Assembly: GCF_014203535.1 (NCBI RefSeq) | Contig: NZ_JACHJI010000008.1 | Location: 186,001-250,000, forward strand | Reading direction: 5' to 3' | DNA length: 64,000 nucleotides | DNA from: Streptomyces griseomycini | GTDB taxonomy: Bacteria; Actinomycetota; Actinomycetes; Streptomycetales; Streptomycetaceae | Shown here: one piece after another, positions 8,181-17,275 of the stretch | Position numbering within the stretch: the first letter of the stretch is position 1 | Layout: every line of letters begins with the position of its first letter | Translations under genes and position numbers: made by a program | The notes under the pieces: model-generated | What the model was told of the DNA's origin: nothing | What the model saw: only the letters and a program-made list of their open reading frames with translations | Databases searched by the model: none

Positions 8181-8708
8181 TCAGCGGGCCGCAACCTCCG
8201 GTGTGAGCAAACGACGCAGACATCCCAGGCATCTGGAACGTTCCGGGCCGAGACTGCCCTGTGAGATACCCAACTCCCCTGCGATTTCCCGGTATGTCGG
8301 GTCCTGCGGGGACAGCAGCGCCTCCATCAGCCGGGGGCAGCGGCCGGGCAGCCGCCGCACGGCGTCCCGCAGGTCGCGACGGCGGGCGGCGGCGAGTGCG
8401 AGGCGTTCGGGATCGTGGTCGCCGCCGTCGGCGGGTTCGCGGCCGAGCGGTGCCTCACGGCGGACGGCACGGCGGGTGCGGCGGACCTCCGCCCGGACGG
8501 CCCGGCGGAGCCAGCCCCGGGGATCGCGCGGCGGGTCCTGGGCGTCGAGGCGTTCGAGGAGGCGGAGCCAGACCGCCTGTTCCAGGTCCCCCGGTTCGGC
8601 CCCGGAACCGGGCGCCTCGGCGGCGGCCTCCGCGGCGAGCAGCGGACGGAGGGCGGCGACCAGGTCGGCGGCGACCGGGTCGTGCGTCGTGACCGGCACG
8701 TGTGTCAT
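8181..8708 (-). CDS. ECF-like sigma factor / sigma-70 family regulator
   Basis: 175 aa. An N-terminal region-2-like helix set (around EQAVWLRLLERLDAQDPPRDPRG) and a C-terminal region-4-like helix-turn-helix in which YREIAGELGISQGSLGPERSRCLGCL is the recognition unit. This HTH closely follows SigE/RsrC-type sigma factors that end in the signature GPxRxRCLxxLR. The linker is unusually Arg/Ala-rich. No anti-sigma gene is adjacent. Starts at the ATG at 8708. Confidence 0.8.
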   Translation of the reverse strand: MTHVPVTTHDPVAADLVAALRPLLAAEAAAEAPGSGAEPGDLEQAVWLRLLERLDAQDPPRDPRGWLRRAVRAEVRRTRRAVRREAPLGREPADGGDHDPERLALAAARRRDLRDAVRRLPGRCPRLMEALLSPQDPTYREIAGELGISQGSLGPERSRCLGCLRRLLTPEVAAR

Positions 8709-8783
8709 ATGCGCAACGACTCGGCCGCCCCGGGCGAGGTTGCACGGAGCGGCCGAAGCTCACCCCGAACGGGGCAAGACGTC

Positions 8784-9953
8784 TCAGTCGTTGACGAAGT
8801 CCTCACGGGCCAGCAGGCCGGTGTCGGGGTGGTCGGTGAAGACGCCGTCGATACCGGTGGCGAAGTACGCCCGGTAGGCGCCGAAGACGTCGCCGTAGGC
8901 GTCGGGGTCGGTGCCCCTGCGGAAGTCGGCGGGCAGGAACGGGTTCTCGTTGCGCAGGGTGTAGGGGTGCAGGATCAGGCCCGCCCGGTGGGCGTCGCGG
9001 ACCAGGGTGGTGGGCTCGGTGAGCCGGCCGTTCCTGTCACGCGGGATGACGAGGTCCAGGGTCGGGCCGATGCCCTGGGCGTAGGAGGCGATCTCCTCCA
9101 GGCCCTCGGGGGTGATGAGGTCGGCGACGGTGCGCGGGTCGCCCGCCTCGACGAAGTCCCAGGGGCGGCTGTTCGCGTTCGACAGGAGGACGACGAGCGG
9201 GTTGTCGACGAGCCTGCTGAACCGCCGGATGCTGGTCGGCTCGAAGGACTGCAGGATGACCGGGGAGTTCCGGCGGTCCTTGCCGTACCGGCGCAGCAGC
9301 TTCGCGACCCGCTCCTCCAGGCCGAGGCCCAGTCCGCGGAAGTAGGTGGGGTGCTTGGTCTCGGGGTAGATCCAGACCTGCTTGCCGCGCTTGCGGGTCT
9401 GCTCGTCCTGCCAGCGCAGCACCTCCTCGAAGGTGGGGATCTCCCAGCGGCCGTCGTAGAGGGTGTTGTGCGGGCGGTTGGCCGGGATGCGTTCGACGGC
9501 GCGCAGCCGCTTCAGTTCGGCGAGGGTGAAGTCCTCGGTGAACCAGCCGGTGACCGGGACGCCGTCCAGGGTCTTGGTGGTCCTGCGGTCCGCGAACTCG
9601 GGGTGGTCGGCGACGTCCGTGGTGCCGCCGATCTCCGGCTCGTGCCGGCAGACGATGTGGCCGTCCCTGGTGGGCACGAGGTCGCCTGCCTCGACGACGT
9701 CCGCGCCCATGTCGAGGGCGAGCTGGTAGGCGCCGAGGGTGTGCTCGGGCCGGTAGCCGCTGGCCCCGCGGTGGCCGACGATGGTGGGGACGGGCAGGCC
9801 CTTCAGCCCCCGGCCGCCGCCGTGCCGGGCGCCGGCGGCTCTCGCCGTGCCGATCGGTCCGAGGACCGTACCGCCGACGCCGAGCACCGCCGCGCCCAGG
9901 AGGGCCCGCCGTCCGGTTCCGCCCGCCTGCTCGTTCGACTCCCGCGTTCCCAT
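8784..9953 (-). CDS. Secreted glycerophosphodiester phosphodiesterase
   Basis: 389 aa. Hydrolyses glycerophosphodiesters to sn-glycerol-3-phosphate and an alcohol outside the cell. Twin-arginine-like signal (GRRALLGAAVLG, residues 14-25), mature start about residue 40. GDPD domain: HRG at 61-63, ERPEH-type RPEHT at 69-72, H104 of the CRHEPEI strand, and late KHPTYF and HPYTLRNEN motifs. The metal-ligand segment reads E88-A-G-D91, one residue longer than the usual E-x-D. Start ATG at 9953 behind AGGAGGCGC. Confidence 0.92.
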   Translation of the reverse strand: MGTRESNEQAGGTGRRALLGAAVLGVGGTVLGPIGTARAAGARHGGGRGLKGLPVPTIVGHRGASGYRPEHTLGAYQLALDMGADVVEAGDLVPTRDGHIVCRHEPEIGGTTDVADHPEFADRRTTKTLDGVPVTGWFTEDFTLAELKRLRAVERIPANRPHNTLYDGRWEIPTFEEVLRWQDEQTRKRGKQVWIYPETKHPTYFRGLGLGLEERVAKLLRRYGKDRRNSPVILQSFEPTSIRRFSRLVDNPLVVLLSNANSRPWDFVEAGDPRTVADLITPEGLEEIASYAQGIGPTLDLVIPRDRNGRLTEPTTLVRDAHRAGLILHPYTLRNENPFLPADFRRGTDPDAYGDVFGAYRAYFATGIDGVFTDHPDTGLLAREDFVND

Positions 9954-10320
9954 GAGCGCCTCCTGCCGTCGACTCGTCCGATGCGGGCCGATCGTAGGGG
10001 GGCCCGGATGACGGGCGGGAGACCTCCGGCGGAACACATGGGTGACGTCGAGTGGCGTACGGCCGTCGCACGCGTGTCGTACGTCCGTCGTATTCCGCCG
10101 GGGATGTGAGGGCCCGTCGGATTCGTCCGGCCGGATCGGGGCACGCGTCCGGTGCACGGGTCCGGGCACGCCGCTACGGGTACATCCGTGTCAATAGTGC
10201 GTAAGACCTCGGTGAATCCCATGAGCCCGATGTGCGCGACTCCCGGAACCGCGAGTAATGTCCTCACCTGCACAGACTCATACGGCATCCATCGACGTCC
10301 GCTTCCCACCGGAGGGCCCG

Positions 10321-10992
10321 TTGTCCCGCTTCGCGCTCATCAAGGCAGTGCTCGGCCCGATCATGCGCCTGATGTTCCGCCCACGGGTGGAGGGCGCGGA
10401 GCACATCCCGGGCGACGGTCCGGTCATCCTGGCCGGCAACCACCTGACGTTCATCGACTCGATCGTCCTGCCGATCGTCTGCGACCGCCAGGTCTTCTTC
10501 ATCGGCAAGGACGAGTACGTCACCGGCAAGGGTCTCAAGGGCCGGCTGATGGCCTGGTTCTTCACCGGCGTCGGCATGATCCCGGTCGACCGGGACGGCG
10601 GCCGGGGCGGTGTGGCGGCGCTGATGACCGGGCGCCGGGTGCTGGAGGAGGGCAAGGTCTTCGGCATCTACCCGGAGGGCACCCGCTCCCCCGACGGCCG
10701 CCTCTACCGGGGCCGCACCGGCATCGCCCGGCTCACCCTGATGACCGGCGCGCCCGTCGTGCCGTTCGCGATGATCGGCACCGACAAGCTCCAGCCGGGC
10801 GGCGCGGGCCTGCCCCGGCCGGGCAGGGTCACGGTCCGCTTCGGTGAGGCGATGGAGTTCTCCCGCTACGACGGCATGGACCGCGACCGCTACGTCCTGC
10901 GCGCGGTCACCGACTCGGTGATGGCCGAGGTGATGCGGCTGTCCGGGCAGGAGTACGTGGACATGTACGCGAGCAAGGCGAAGGCCGCGTAG
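10321..10992 (+). CDS. 1-acyl-sn-glycerol-3-phosphate acyltransferase family protein
   Basis: 223 aa. Membrane-associated enzyme acylating lysophosphatidate or a similar acceptor. PlsC motifs in order: NHLTFID (NHX4D catalytic), FFIGKDEY, YPEGTRSPDG and PVVPFAMIG. The TTG at 10321 has GGAGG five bases upstream and gives the usual N-terminus MSRFALIKAVLGP; the ATG at 10258 is in frame but lacks an RBS and its extra 21 residues look non-conserved. Confidence 0.88.
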   Translation: MSRFALIKAVLGPIMRLMFRPRVEGAEHIPGDGPVILAGNHLTFIDSIVLPIVCDRQVFFIGKDEYVTGKGLKGRLMAWFFTGVGMIPVDRDGGRGGVAALMTGRRVLEEGKVFGIYPEGTRSPDGRLYRGRTGIARLTLMTGAPVVPFAMIGTDKLQPGGAGLPRPGRVTVRFGEAMEFSRYDGMDRDRYVLRAVTDSVMAEVMRLSGQEYVDMYASKAKAA

Positions 10993-11018
10993 GGCTCCGG
11001 CGGAGAGCGGACGGTCGA

Positions 11019-11042
11019 CGGCGGGCCCTTCGGGGCCCGCCG
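11019..11042 (+). terminator. Strong hairpin terminator with TTCG loop
   Basis: CGGCGGGCCC, loop TTCG, GGGCCCGCCG: a perfect 10-bp stem 26 bases after the acyltransferase stop. Confidence 0.8.
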
Positions 11043-11118
11043 TCGCCGCGTGCACGGCGGGCGGTGCGCGGGGAGAAGGAGCGGCGGGCCGTGCCCGCGC
11101 CCCGTCGGGGTCCGTGGC

Positions 11119-12651
11119 TCACGGGTGCTCCGCCGCGCCCTCCAGGCGCTGCCCCCGCAGCAGGAACCACGCCGCGACCGACGCGGCCAGCAGCACCGCC
11201 GCGCCCACGCCGGCCGCGAGCGCCAGGCCGTCGACGAAGGACTGACGGGCGGCGTCCAGCATCGCCTCGGCGGTGTGGGCGGGCAGGTGCGAGGCCGCCT
11301 CGACGGCCCCGCCCAGCGACTCGTGGGCCGCGGCGGGAGTGCCCGCGGGGCCGGCGAAGTCGCGGTAGACACCGGTCACGACGGAGCCGAGCACGGCGAT
11401 GCCGAGGGCCGCGCCGAGTTCGTACGCCGTCTCGGAGACTGCGGAGGCGGCGCCCGCCTGCTCCCCGGGCACGCTGGAGAGGATCACGTCGGCGGTCACC
11501 GTGAAGGAGAACCCGGCGCCCAGACCGACCACCAGCAGCGCCGCCCCGAGCAGGGGGTAGCCGGTGGACTGCCCGATCACCGTCAGCGCGGCCAGCGCGA
11601 GACCGACGGCGGCGAGCCCCCCGGCGACGACCGACCGCACCGAGAAGCGCCGGGCGGCACGGCCCGCGACCAGGCCCGCCGCCACCGCGCCGATCGCGGC
11701 GGGCAGTTCGGCCAGACCCGCCTCGAGCGGGCGCCTGCCCTGGACGAGTTGCAGGTACTGCGAGAGGAAGAACACCAGCCCGGACAGTCCGAGGATGGTC
11801 AGCAGGTCGGCCAGGACGGCTCCGCTGAAACCGCGGTGGCGGAACAGCCGCATGTCCAGCAGCGGAGCGGGGAGGGTGAGCTGGCGGCGCACGAACCCGT
11901 ACAGGGCGCCCGCGCCCAGCAGCCCGGCGGCCGGGACGAGCGGGCCGAAGCCGTGCGTCGCCGCCTCCTTCACCGCGTACACGACGCCGACCATGCCGAC
12001 CAGCGACAGGACGACACCGGCCAGGTCCCAGGGGCCGGGGTTCGGGGTGCGGGACTCGGGGAGCAGCTTGGCGCCGACGGCCACCAGGACGGCCATCACG
12101 GGCAGGTTGATCAGGAAGACCGAGCCCCACCAGAAGTGCTCGAGCAGGAATCCGCCGACTATGGGACCGACCGCGGTGCCCGCGGAGGCGGTGGCGCCCC
12201 AGACGCCCACGGCGAGACTGCGTTCGCGCGGGTCGTGGAAGAGGTTGCGGATCAGGGCGAGGGTGGCCGGCATCAGGGTGGCTCCGGCGACACCGAGCAG
12301 GGCCCGCGCGAGGATCATCAGTTCGGGTGTCGTCGCGTAGGCGTTCAGCACGGAGAGCGCGCCGAACGCGGTGGCGCCGTAGAGCAGGATCCGCTTGCGG
12401 CCGATGCGGTCGCCGAGGCTGCCCATGGAGACCAGCAGGCCGGCGATCACGAACGAGTAGATGTCGCCGATCCACAGCAGCTGGCTGCCGGTGGGCCCGA
12501 GGTCCTCGCTGATGTACGGGGTGGCGAGGCCGAGGACGGTCGCGTCGACGGCCACCAGCAGCACGGCGAGCACGAGGACGCCGAGCGCGAGCCACCGGCC
12601 CGGCCGCCGCACCGCCCCGGCGGCGTCCGCGGTCTTCAGGGTGCTGCTCAT
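11119..12651 (-). CDS. MFS drug exporter, DHA2 (14-helix) family
   Basis: 510 aa with 14 hydrophobic segments. Proton-driven export of cationic or lipophilic drugs. Motif D1 LLVAVDATVLGLATPYI in helix 1, motif A GSLGDRIGRKRIL between helices 2 and 3, motif C around SAGTAVGPIVGG in helix 5. The family is SmvA/QacA-like. The gene sits downstream of and overlaps a TetR repressor (4 nt), whose ligand is probably an exported drug. Confidence 0.93.
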   Translation of the reverse strand: MSSTLKTADAAGAVRRPGRWLALGVLVLAVLLVAVDATVLGLATPYISEDLGPTGSQLLWIGDIYSFVIAGLLVSMGSLGDRIGRKRILLYGATAFGALSVLNAYATTPELMILARALLGVAGATLMPATLALIRNLFHDPRERSLAVGVWGATASAGTAVGPIVGGFLLEHFWWGSVFLINLPVMAVLVAVGAKLLPESRTPNPGPWDLAGVVLSLVGMVGVVYAVKEAATHGFGPLVPAAGLLGAGALYGFVRRQLTLPAPLLDMRLFRHRGFSGAVLADLLTILGLSGLVFFLSQYLQLVQGRRPLEAGLAELPAAIGAVAAGLVAGRAARRFSVRSVVAGGLAAVGLALAALTVIGQSTGYPLLGAALLVVGLGAGFSFTVTADVILSSVPGEQAGAASAVSETAYELGAALGIAVLGSVVTGVYRDFAGPAGTPAAAHESLGGAVEAASHLPAHTAEAMLDAARQSFVDGLALAAGVGAAVLLAASVAAWFLLRGQRLEGAAEHP

Positions 12652-13217
12652 GATTCCTTCCTCTGCGGTGCGGTGTCCGGGCGCCGGACGCCGCCGAGCA
12701 GCAGCTCGACGATCATGTGGGTGAAGTCCTTGGGCGCGACACGGCCCTCGGCCACCGCCCAGGCGGCGGAGGCGAGCAGCCCGTAGAGCGCCTCGGTGAG
12801 CCAGGCCGGGGTGAGGTCGATCCGGAACTCCCCGCTCGCCTGGCCGCGCCGGAACAGGGCGGCGATCCGGTCGTCGATCCTGGCCCAGCCCGCGTTCTGC
12901 TCCTCGCCCTCGAACAGCTGGTTCTCGGTGTAAAGAAAAGCGAGCAGAGGGGCGTGCGGCTCGATCCCGGCGACCAGGCGGCGCACGGCGTCACCGGCGG
13001 GCCCCTCGTCGGGCCGGGCCGCCTCCAGGGCGGCTTCGCACTCCGCGATCCCGAGCGCCTCCAGGGCCCGGACCAGCGCGTCCCGCCCGGCGAACTGCCG
13101 GTGGAGCGTGGCGCGGCTGATCCCCGCCGCCTTGGCGACCTCGTCCATGGTCGCGGTGGATCTACGGGTCAGCAGGGCGGCGGCGCTGCGCAGCACATGG
13201 TCACGGTCGACAGCCAT
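12648..13217 (-). CDS. TetR-family transcriptional repressor of the adjacent exporter
   Basis: 189 aa. N-terminal HTH: TATMDEVAKAAGISRATLHRQF (about residues 26-48). The C-terminal ligand domain is all-helical, as in repressors of multidrug pumps. It is the first gene of the pair and its stop overlaps the exporter start (ATGA). A perfect inverted repeat lies 19 bp upstream of its ATG, consistent with autoregulation. Start ATG at 13217; the longer frame lacks an RBS. Confidence 0.9.
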   Translation of the reverse strand: MAVDRDHVLRSAAALLTRRSTATMDEVAKAAGISRATLHRQFAGRDALVRALEALGIAECEAALEAARPDEGPAGDAVRRLVAGIEPHAPLLAFLYTENQLFEGEEQNAGWARIDDRIAALFRRGQASGEFRIDLTPAWLTEALYGLLASAAWAVAEGRVAPKDFTHMIVELLLGGVRRPDTAPQRKES

Positions 13218-13255
13218 GAGACAAAGATACCTCACATGAGACATCAGTGTCTCAT
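13216..13255 (-). promoter_or_regulatory. Putative TetR operator
   Basis: ATGAGACA at 13236-13243 and TGTCTCAT at 13248-13255 form a perfect inverted repeat around TCAG. A third ATGAGACA lies at 13216-13223, overlapping the TetR start codon. Repeats of this form directly before a tetR-exporter pair usually bind the repressor. Confidence 0.75.
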
Positions 13256-13327
13256 TGCGGGCACGTACGTCTCACCTCGGCCATGCGCGTCCCACGTCAC
13301 GCGCGACGGTGGGTGTGCCAGGGGTGC

Positions 13328-14299
13328 TCAGTGCCAGGGCAGCCGGCCGCGCCGCTCCCAGTAGGCGTGCGGCTCCTCGGTCAGGACGGCGAGACGGGAG
13401 AGGTGGTCGTCGGTGAGGTCGACGACGGCGGCGTGCAGGTTGGAGGCGAGCTGGGTGACGGTCGCCGCGCCGGAGAGGACGACACCGGCCCAGGGCTGCC
13501 GCAGGACGACCGCGAGGGCGACGGCGTCGCAGCCCAGGCCGGTCTCGTCGGCGACGGCCCGCAGCGCCTGCGGGGCGTTCGGGGCGGCCAGCCGGCCGTT
13601 GGCCATGCCCTCCTTGACGATCACCGTCAGTCCGGCGTCGTGCGCCTCGGCGAGCGCGGGCCCGGCGGAGGTCTCCAGCACGTTGTACGTGGACTGGACG
13701 GTACGGAACAGGGGCTCGCCGCCGACCGTGACGGCGAGGGCGGCGCGGACGGCGTCGGCCTGGGCCGGGCCGCTGGTGGAGAAGCCGACGGTGAGGCCCT
13801 GGGCCGCCGCGTCGGCGAGGCGGGCGTGCAGGTCCCGGTCGGTGAGGGCGGGGCTGTCCGGGGTCACCGAGTGGATCTGGTACAGGTCGAGACGGTCCCC
13901 GAGCAGCGCCTCGGACTCGGCGCGCTGCCGCTCGTACGCGGCGAGGGAGTGGTCCTTGACCTCGTGCCGCTCGGCGTCGGTGGACCAGTCGGCGGTGTAG
14001 GTGTAGCCCCACTTGCTGCCGACGACGACGTCGTCGGCGCCGGGCCGGTTCTTCAGCCACTCGGCGAGGAACTCCTCGGAGCGGCCGTAGGAACGGGCGG
14101 CGTCGACGTAGCGCACGCCCTGGGCGTAGGCGGCGTCCAGGAGTTCGTGGGTGCGGGTCCGCAGGGCGTCGACGCCGCGGTCCCCTCCGAGGTCGTGGTC
14201 CCGGCCGAGGTTGATGTAGCCGGGCCGGCCGACGGCGGCGAGTCCCAGGCCGAGGTGGCACGTGGGGGTCGTGGCTGAGGCCAGTCGCGCGAAGGGCAT
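13328..14299 (-). CDS. Aldo/keto reductase
   Basis: 323 aa NADPH-dependent reductase with the (beta/alpha)8 fold. Catalytic tetrad visible as D and Y in YVDAARSYGRSEEF, K in VGSKWGY and H in LYQIHSV; the cofactor site is near VVLSGAATVTQL. Physiological substrate not deducible. The ATG at 14299 gives the common N-terminus. No operon partner; a divergent gap of about 110 bp to the tetR gene. Confidence 0.9.
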   Translation of the reverse strand: MPFARLASATTPTCHLGLGLAAVGRPGYINLGRDHDLGGDRGVDALRTRTHELLDAAYAQGVRYVDAARSYGRSEEFLAEWLKNRPGADDVVVGSKWGYTYTADWSTDAERHEVKDHSLAAYERQRAESEALLGDRLDLYQIHSVTPDSPALTDRDLHARLADAAAQGLTVGFSTSGPAQADAVRAALAVTVGGEPLFRTVQSTYNVLETSAGPALAEAHDAGLTVIVKEGMANGRLAAPNAPQALRAVADETGLGCDAVALAVVLRQPWAGVVLSGAATVTQLASNLHAAVVDLTDDHLSRLAVLTEEPHAYWERRGRLPWH

Positions 14300-14374
14300 C
14301 GCGGGCTCCGTTCGGTCGGCTCCTTGCGGCTGCCGACCAACGTAACCCGCGATGCCCCCGCGGCACCCGATGAG

Positions 14375-15802
14375 CTACTTCTTGGCGTCCGCCCAGGCGT
14401 GCTGGACCGCCACGTCCGCCTTCACCTCGGTGAGCTGGACGGCGACCGCGCTCGGCGCCGTGCCGCCCCGGCCGCTGCGGGAGGCGAGGGCGCCGGGGAC
14501 GTCGAGGACGGTGCGCACCTCGGGGGTGAGGTGGGTGGAGATCTTCGCGAACTGCTCGTCGGTGAGCTCGTCCAGCTCCTTGCCCTCGGCCTCGGCGACC
14601 TTGACGCACTCGCCGGCCACCTCGTGCGCGACGCGGAACGGCACGCCCTGCTTGACCAGCCACTCGGCGATGTCGGTGGCCAGGGAGAAGCCGGCCGGGG
14701 CCAGTTCCTCCATGCGCTCGCGGTGCACGGTGAGGGTGGCCATCATGCCGGTGAAGGCGGGGAGCAGGACCTCGAGCTGGTCGATGGAGTCGAAGACCGG
14801 CTCCTTGTCCTCCTGGAGGTCGCGGTTGTACGCGAGCGGCAGCGCCTTGAGCGTCGCCATCAGGCCGGTGAGGTTGCCGATCAGCCGGCCCGACTTGCCC
14901 CGTGCCAGCTCGGCGATGTCCGGGTTCTTCTTCTGCGGCATGATCGACGAGCCGGTGGAGAAGGCGTCGTGGAGGGTGATGAAGGAGAACTCCTTCGTGT
15001 TCCAGATGATGACCTCCTCGGCGATCCGGGAGACGTTCACCCCGATCATCGCGGTGATGAAGGCGAACTCGGCGACGAAGTCCCGGGAGGCCGTGCCGTC
15101 GATGGAGTTGGCCGCGCTGCCGTGTTCGAAGCCGAGGTCGCGGGCCACCGCCTCCGGGTCGAGGCCGAGGGAGGACCCGGCCAGCGCGCCCGAGCCGTAC
15201 GGCGACACGGCCGTGCGCTCGTCCCACTGGCGCAGCCGCTCGGCGTCCCGGGACAGCGCCTGGACGTGGGCGAGGACGTGGTGGGCGAAGAGCACCGGCT
15301 GGGCGTGCTGGAGGTGGGTGCGGCCGGGCATGGCCACGTCCGGGTGGGCCTCGGCGAGGCCGATCAGCGCGTCCTGGAGGTCGGCGATCAGGCCGCCGAT
15401 CGTGCGGGCGTGGTCGCGCAGGTACATCCGGAAGAGGGTGGCCACCTGGTCGTTGCGCGACCGGCCGGCGCGCAGCTTGCCGCCGAGGTCGGGGCCGAGG
15501 CGCTCCAGGAGGCCGCGTTCCAGGGCGGTGTGCACGTCCTCGTCGGCGATGGTGCCGGTGAACGAGCCGTCGGCGACGTCCGCCTCCAGCTGGTCCAGGC
15601 CCGCGATCATGCGCGTGAGCTCGTCCTCGGTGAGCAGCCCCGCCCGGTGCAGCACGCGCGCGTGGGCGCGGGAACCGGCGATGTCGTAGGGCGCGAGCCG
15701 CCAGTCGAAGTGGACGGACGCGGACAGCTTCGCCAGGGCCTCGGCGGGACCGTCGGCGAAACGGCCGCCCCAGAGCCGTACGTCACCGCTGTTGCTGCTC
15801 AC
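14375..15802 (-). CDS. argH: Argininosuccinate lyase
   Basis: 475 aa. Splits argininosuccinate into arginine and fumarate, the last step of arginine synthesis. The fumarase/lyase signature GSSIMPQKKNPD is intact, with the catalytic Ser in the flexible loop. N-terminal LWGGRFADGPAEAL and the RTHLQHAQPV block are typical. It lies about 100 bp downstream of argG on the same strand and is probably co-transcribed with it. Confidence 0.97.
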   Translation of the reverse strand: MSSNSGDVRLWGGRFADGPAEALAKLSASVHFDWRLAPYDIAGSRAHARVLHRAGLLTEDELTRMIAGLDQLEADVADGSFTGTIADEDVHTALERGLLERLGPDLGGKLRAGRSRNDQVATLFRMYLRDHARTIGGLIADLQDALIGLAEAHPDVAMPGRTHLQHAQPVLFAHHVLAHVQALSRDAERLRQWDERTAVSPYGSGALAGSSLGLDPEAVARDLGFEHGSAANSIDGTASRDFVAEFAFITAMIGVNVSRIAEEVIIWNTKEFSFITLHDAFSTGSSIMPQKKNPDIAELARGKSGRLIGNLTGLMATLKALPLAYNRDLQEDKEPVFDSIDQLEVLLPAFTGMMATLTVHRERMEELAPAGFSLATDIAEWLVKQGVPFRVAHEVAGECVKVAEAEGKELDELTDEQFAKISTHLTPEVRTVLDVPGALASRSGRGGTAPSAVAVQLTEVKADVAVQHAWADAKK

Positions 15803-15900
15803 TTGCGTTGCTCCTCAAGGCTGTCGATGTGCCGCCGCCTCCCCACGGTGGAGCGAGGAGGCGGCTGTCGGGCTGGTGCGGGTGAGGGCCCGCCGGGCGG

Positions 15901-17094
15901 TTACGCGAGGTCGCGCTTGGCGGCGATCTTCGACGACAGGCTGTAGATGTCGATGAAGCCCTTGGCGGCGGCCTGGTCGAAGGTGTCGCCCGTGTCGTAC
16001 GTGGCCAGGTTGAAGTCGTACAGCGACGACTCGGAGCGCCGGCCGGTGACGACGGCGCGACCGCCGTGCAGGGTCATCCGGATGTCGCCGGTGACGTGCT
16101 GGTTGGCCTCGTCGACGAAGCCGTCCAGGGCGCGCTTGAGCGGGGAGAACCACAGGCCGTCGTAGACCAGCTCGCTCCAGCGCTGCTCGACCTGCCGCTT
16201 GTAGCGGGCGAGCTCGCGCTCGACGGTGACGTTCTCCAGCTCCTGGTGGGCGGTGATCAGGGCGATCGCGCCGGGGGCCTCGTAGACCTCGCGGGACTTG
16301 ATGCCGACGAGGCGGTCCTCGACCATGTCGATCCGGCCGATGCCCTGGGCGCCGGCGCGCTCGTTGAGCTGCTGGATCGCCTGCAGGACGGTGACGGGCT
16401 TGCCGTCGATGGCGACGGGGACGCCCTCCTTGAAGGAGATGATCACCTCGTCGGCCTCACGGGCGAGCGCCGGGTTCTGGGTGTACTCGTAGATGTCCTC
16501 GATCGGGGCGTTCCAGATGTCCTCGAGGAAGCCGGTCTCGATGGCGCGGCCGAAGACGTTCTGGTCGATGGAGTACGGGGACTTCTTGGTGGTCGCGATC
16601 GGCAGGCCCTTGGCCTCGCAGAAGGCGATGGCCTTGTCGCGGGTCATGGCGTAGTCGCGGACCGGGGCGATGCACTTCAGGTCGGGGGCGAGGGCGACGA
16701 TGCCGGCCTCGAAGCGGACCTGGTCGTTGCCCTTGCCGGTGCAGCCGTGGGCGACCGTGGTGGCGCCGTGCTTCTGGGCGGCGGCGACGAGGTGCTTGAC
16801 GATCGTCGGCCGGGACAGGGCGGAGACCAGCGGGTAGCGGTCCATGTAGAGGGCGTTGGCCTTGATCGCCGGGAGGCAGTACTCCTCGGCGAACTCGTCC
16901 TTGGCGTCCGCGACCTCGGCCTCGACGGCACCGCAGGCGAGGGCGCGCTTGCGGATGACGTCCAGGTCCTCGCCGCCCTGGCCGACGTCGACCGCAACGG
17001 CGATGACCTCGGCGCCCGTCTCCTCGGCGATCCAGCCGATGGCGACGGAGGTGTCCAGACCGCCCGAGTAGGCGAGTACGACGCGCTCGGTCAC
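15901..17094 (-). CDS. argG: Argininosuccinate synthase
   Basis: 397 aa. Joins citrulline and aspartate with ATP cleavage to AMP and PPi. P-loop AYSGGLDTSVAIGW at residues 8-21, HGCTGKGNDQVRFE and SPYSIDQN match the family. GTG start at 17094 with GAGGAG six bases upstream. An ARG-box-like palindrome lies about 30 bp upstream, so ArgR repression is likely. Confidence 0.97.
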   Translation of the reverse strand: MTERVVLAYSGGLDTSVAIGWIAEETGAEVIAVAVDVGQGGEDLDVIRKRALACGAVEAEVADAKDEFAEEYCLPAIKANALYMDRYPLVSALSRPTIVKHLVAAAQKHGATTVAHGCTGKGNDQVRFEAGIVALAPDLKCIAPVRDYAMTRDKAIAFCEAKGLPIATTKKSPYSIDQNVFGRAIETGFLEDIWNAPIEDIYEYTQNPALAREADEVIISFKEGVPVAIDGKPVTVLQAIQQLNERAGAQGIGRIDMVEDRLVGIKSREVYEAPGAIALITAHQELENVTVERELARYKRQVEQRWSELVYDGLWFSPLKRALDGFVDEANQHVTGDIRMTLHGGRAVVTGRRSESSLYDFNLATYDTGDTFDQAAAKGFIDIYSLSSKIAAKRDLA

Positions 17095-17122
17095 GGGTTT
17101 CTCCTCACAGTGCATTCGCTGA

Positions 17123-17140
17123 CATGCATGAGTATGCAGG
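17123..17140 (-). promoter_or_regulatory. ARG box (ArgR operator) upstream of argG
   Basis: TGCATGAGTATGCA at 17125-17138 is a near-palindrome of the actinobacterial ARG-box type (TGCAT...ATGCA). A related AT-rich half site (TGCATTCG) is at 17111-17118. argR itself is at 22.4 kb. Confidence 0.75.
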
Positions 17141-17275
17141 AGTCCGCATGATTCGTCAATCCGCCGACGGATCCGGTGCCGGTTGAACGCGAAGAACCGC
17201 TTTCCCGTACGTGTCGCCGGACGCGGGCGCCGCGTCGACCGATCGGGACACCCCCGACCCGAGTGAGGCATCCGC

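Noticed and set aside
8415..10109. Very long open frame (564 codons) on the plus strand opposite the GDPD gene
   Set aside because: It is the antisense shadow of a well-supported gene; its translation is low-complexity with Gly/Asp/Glu/Val runs.
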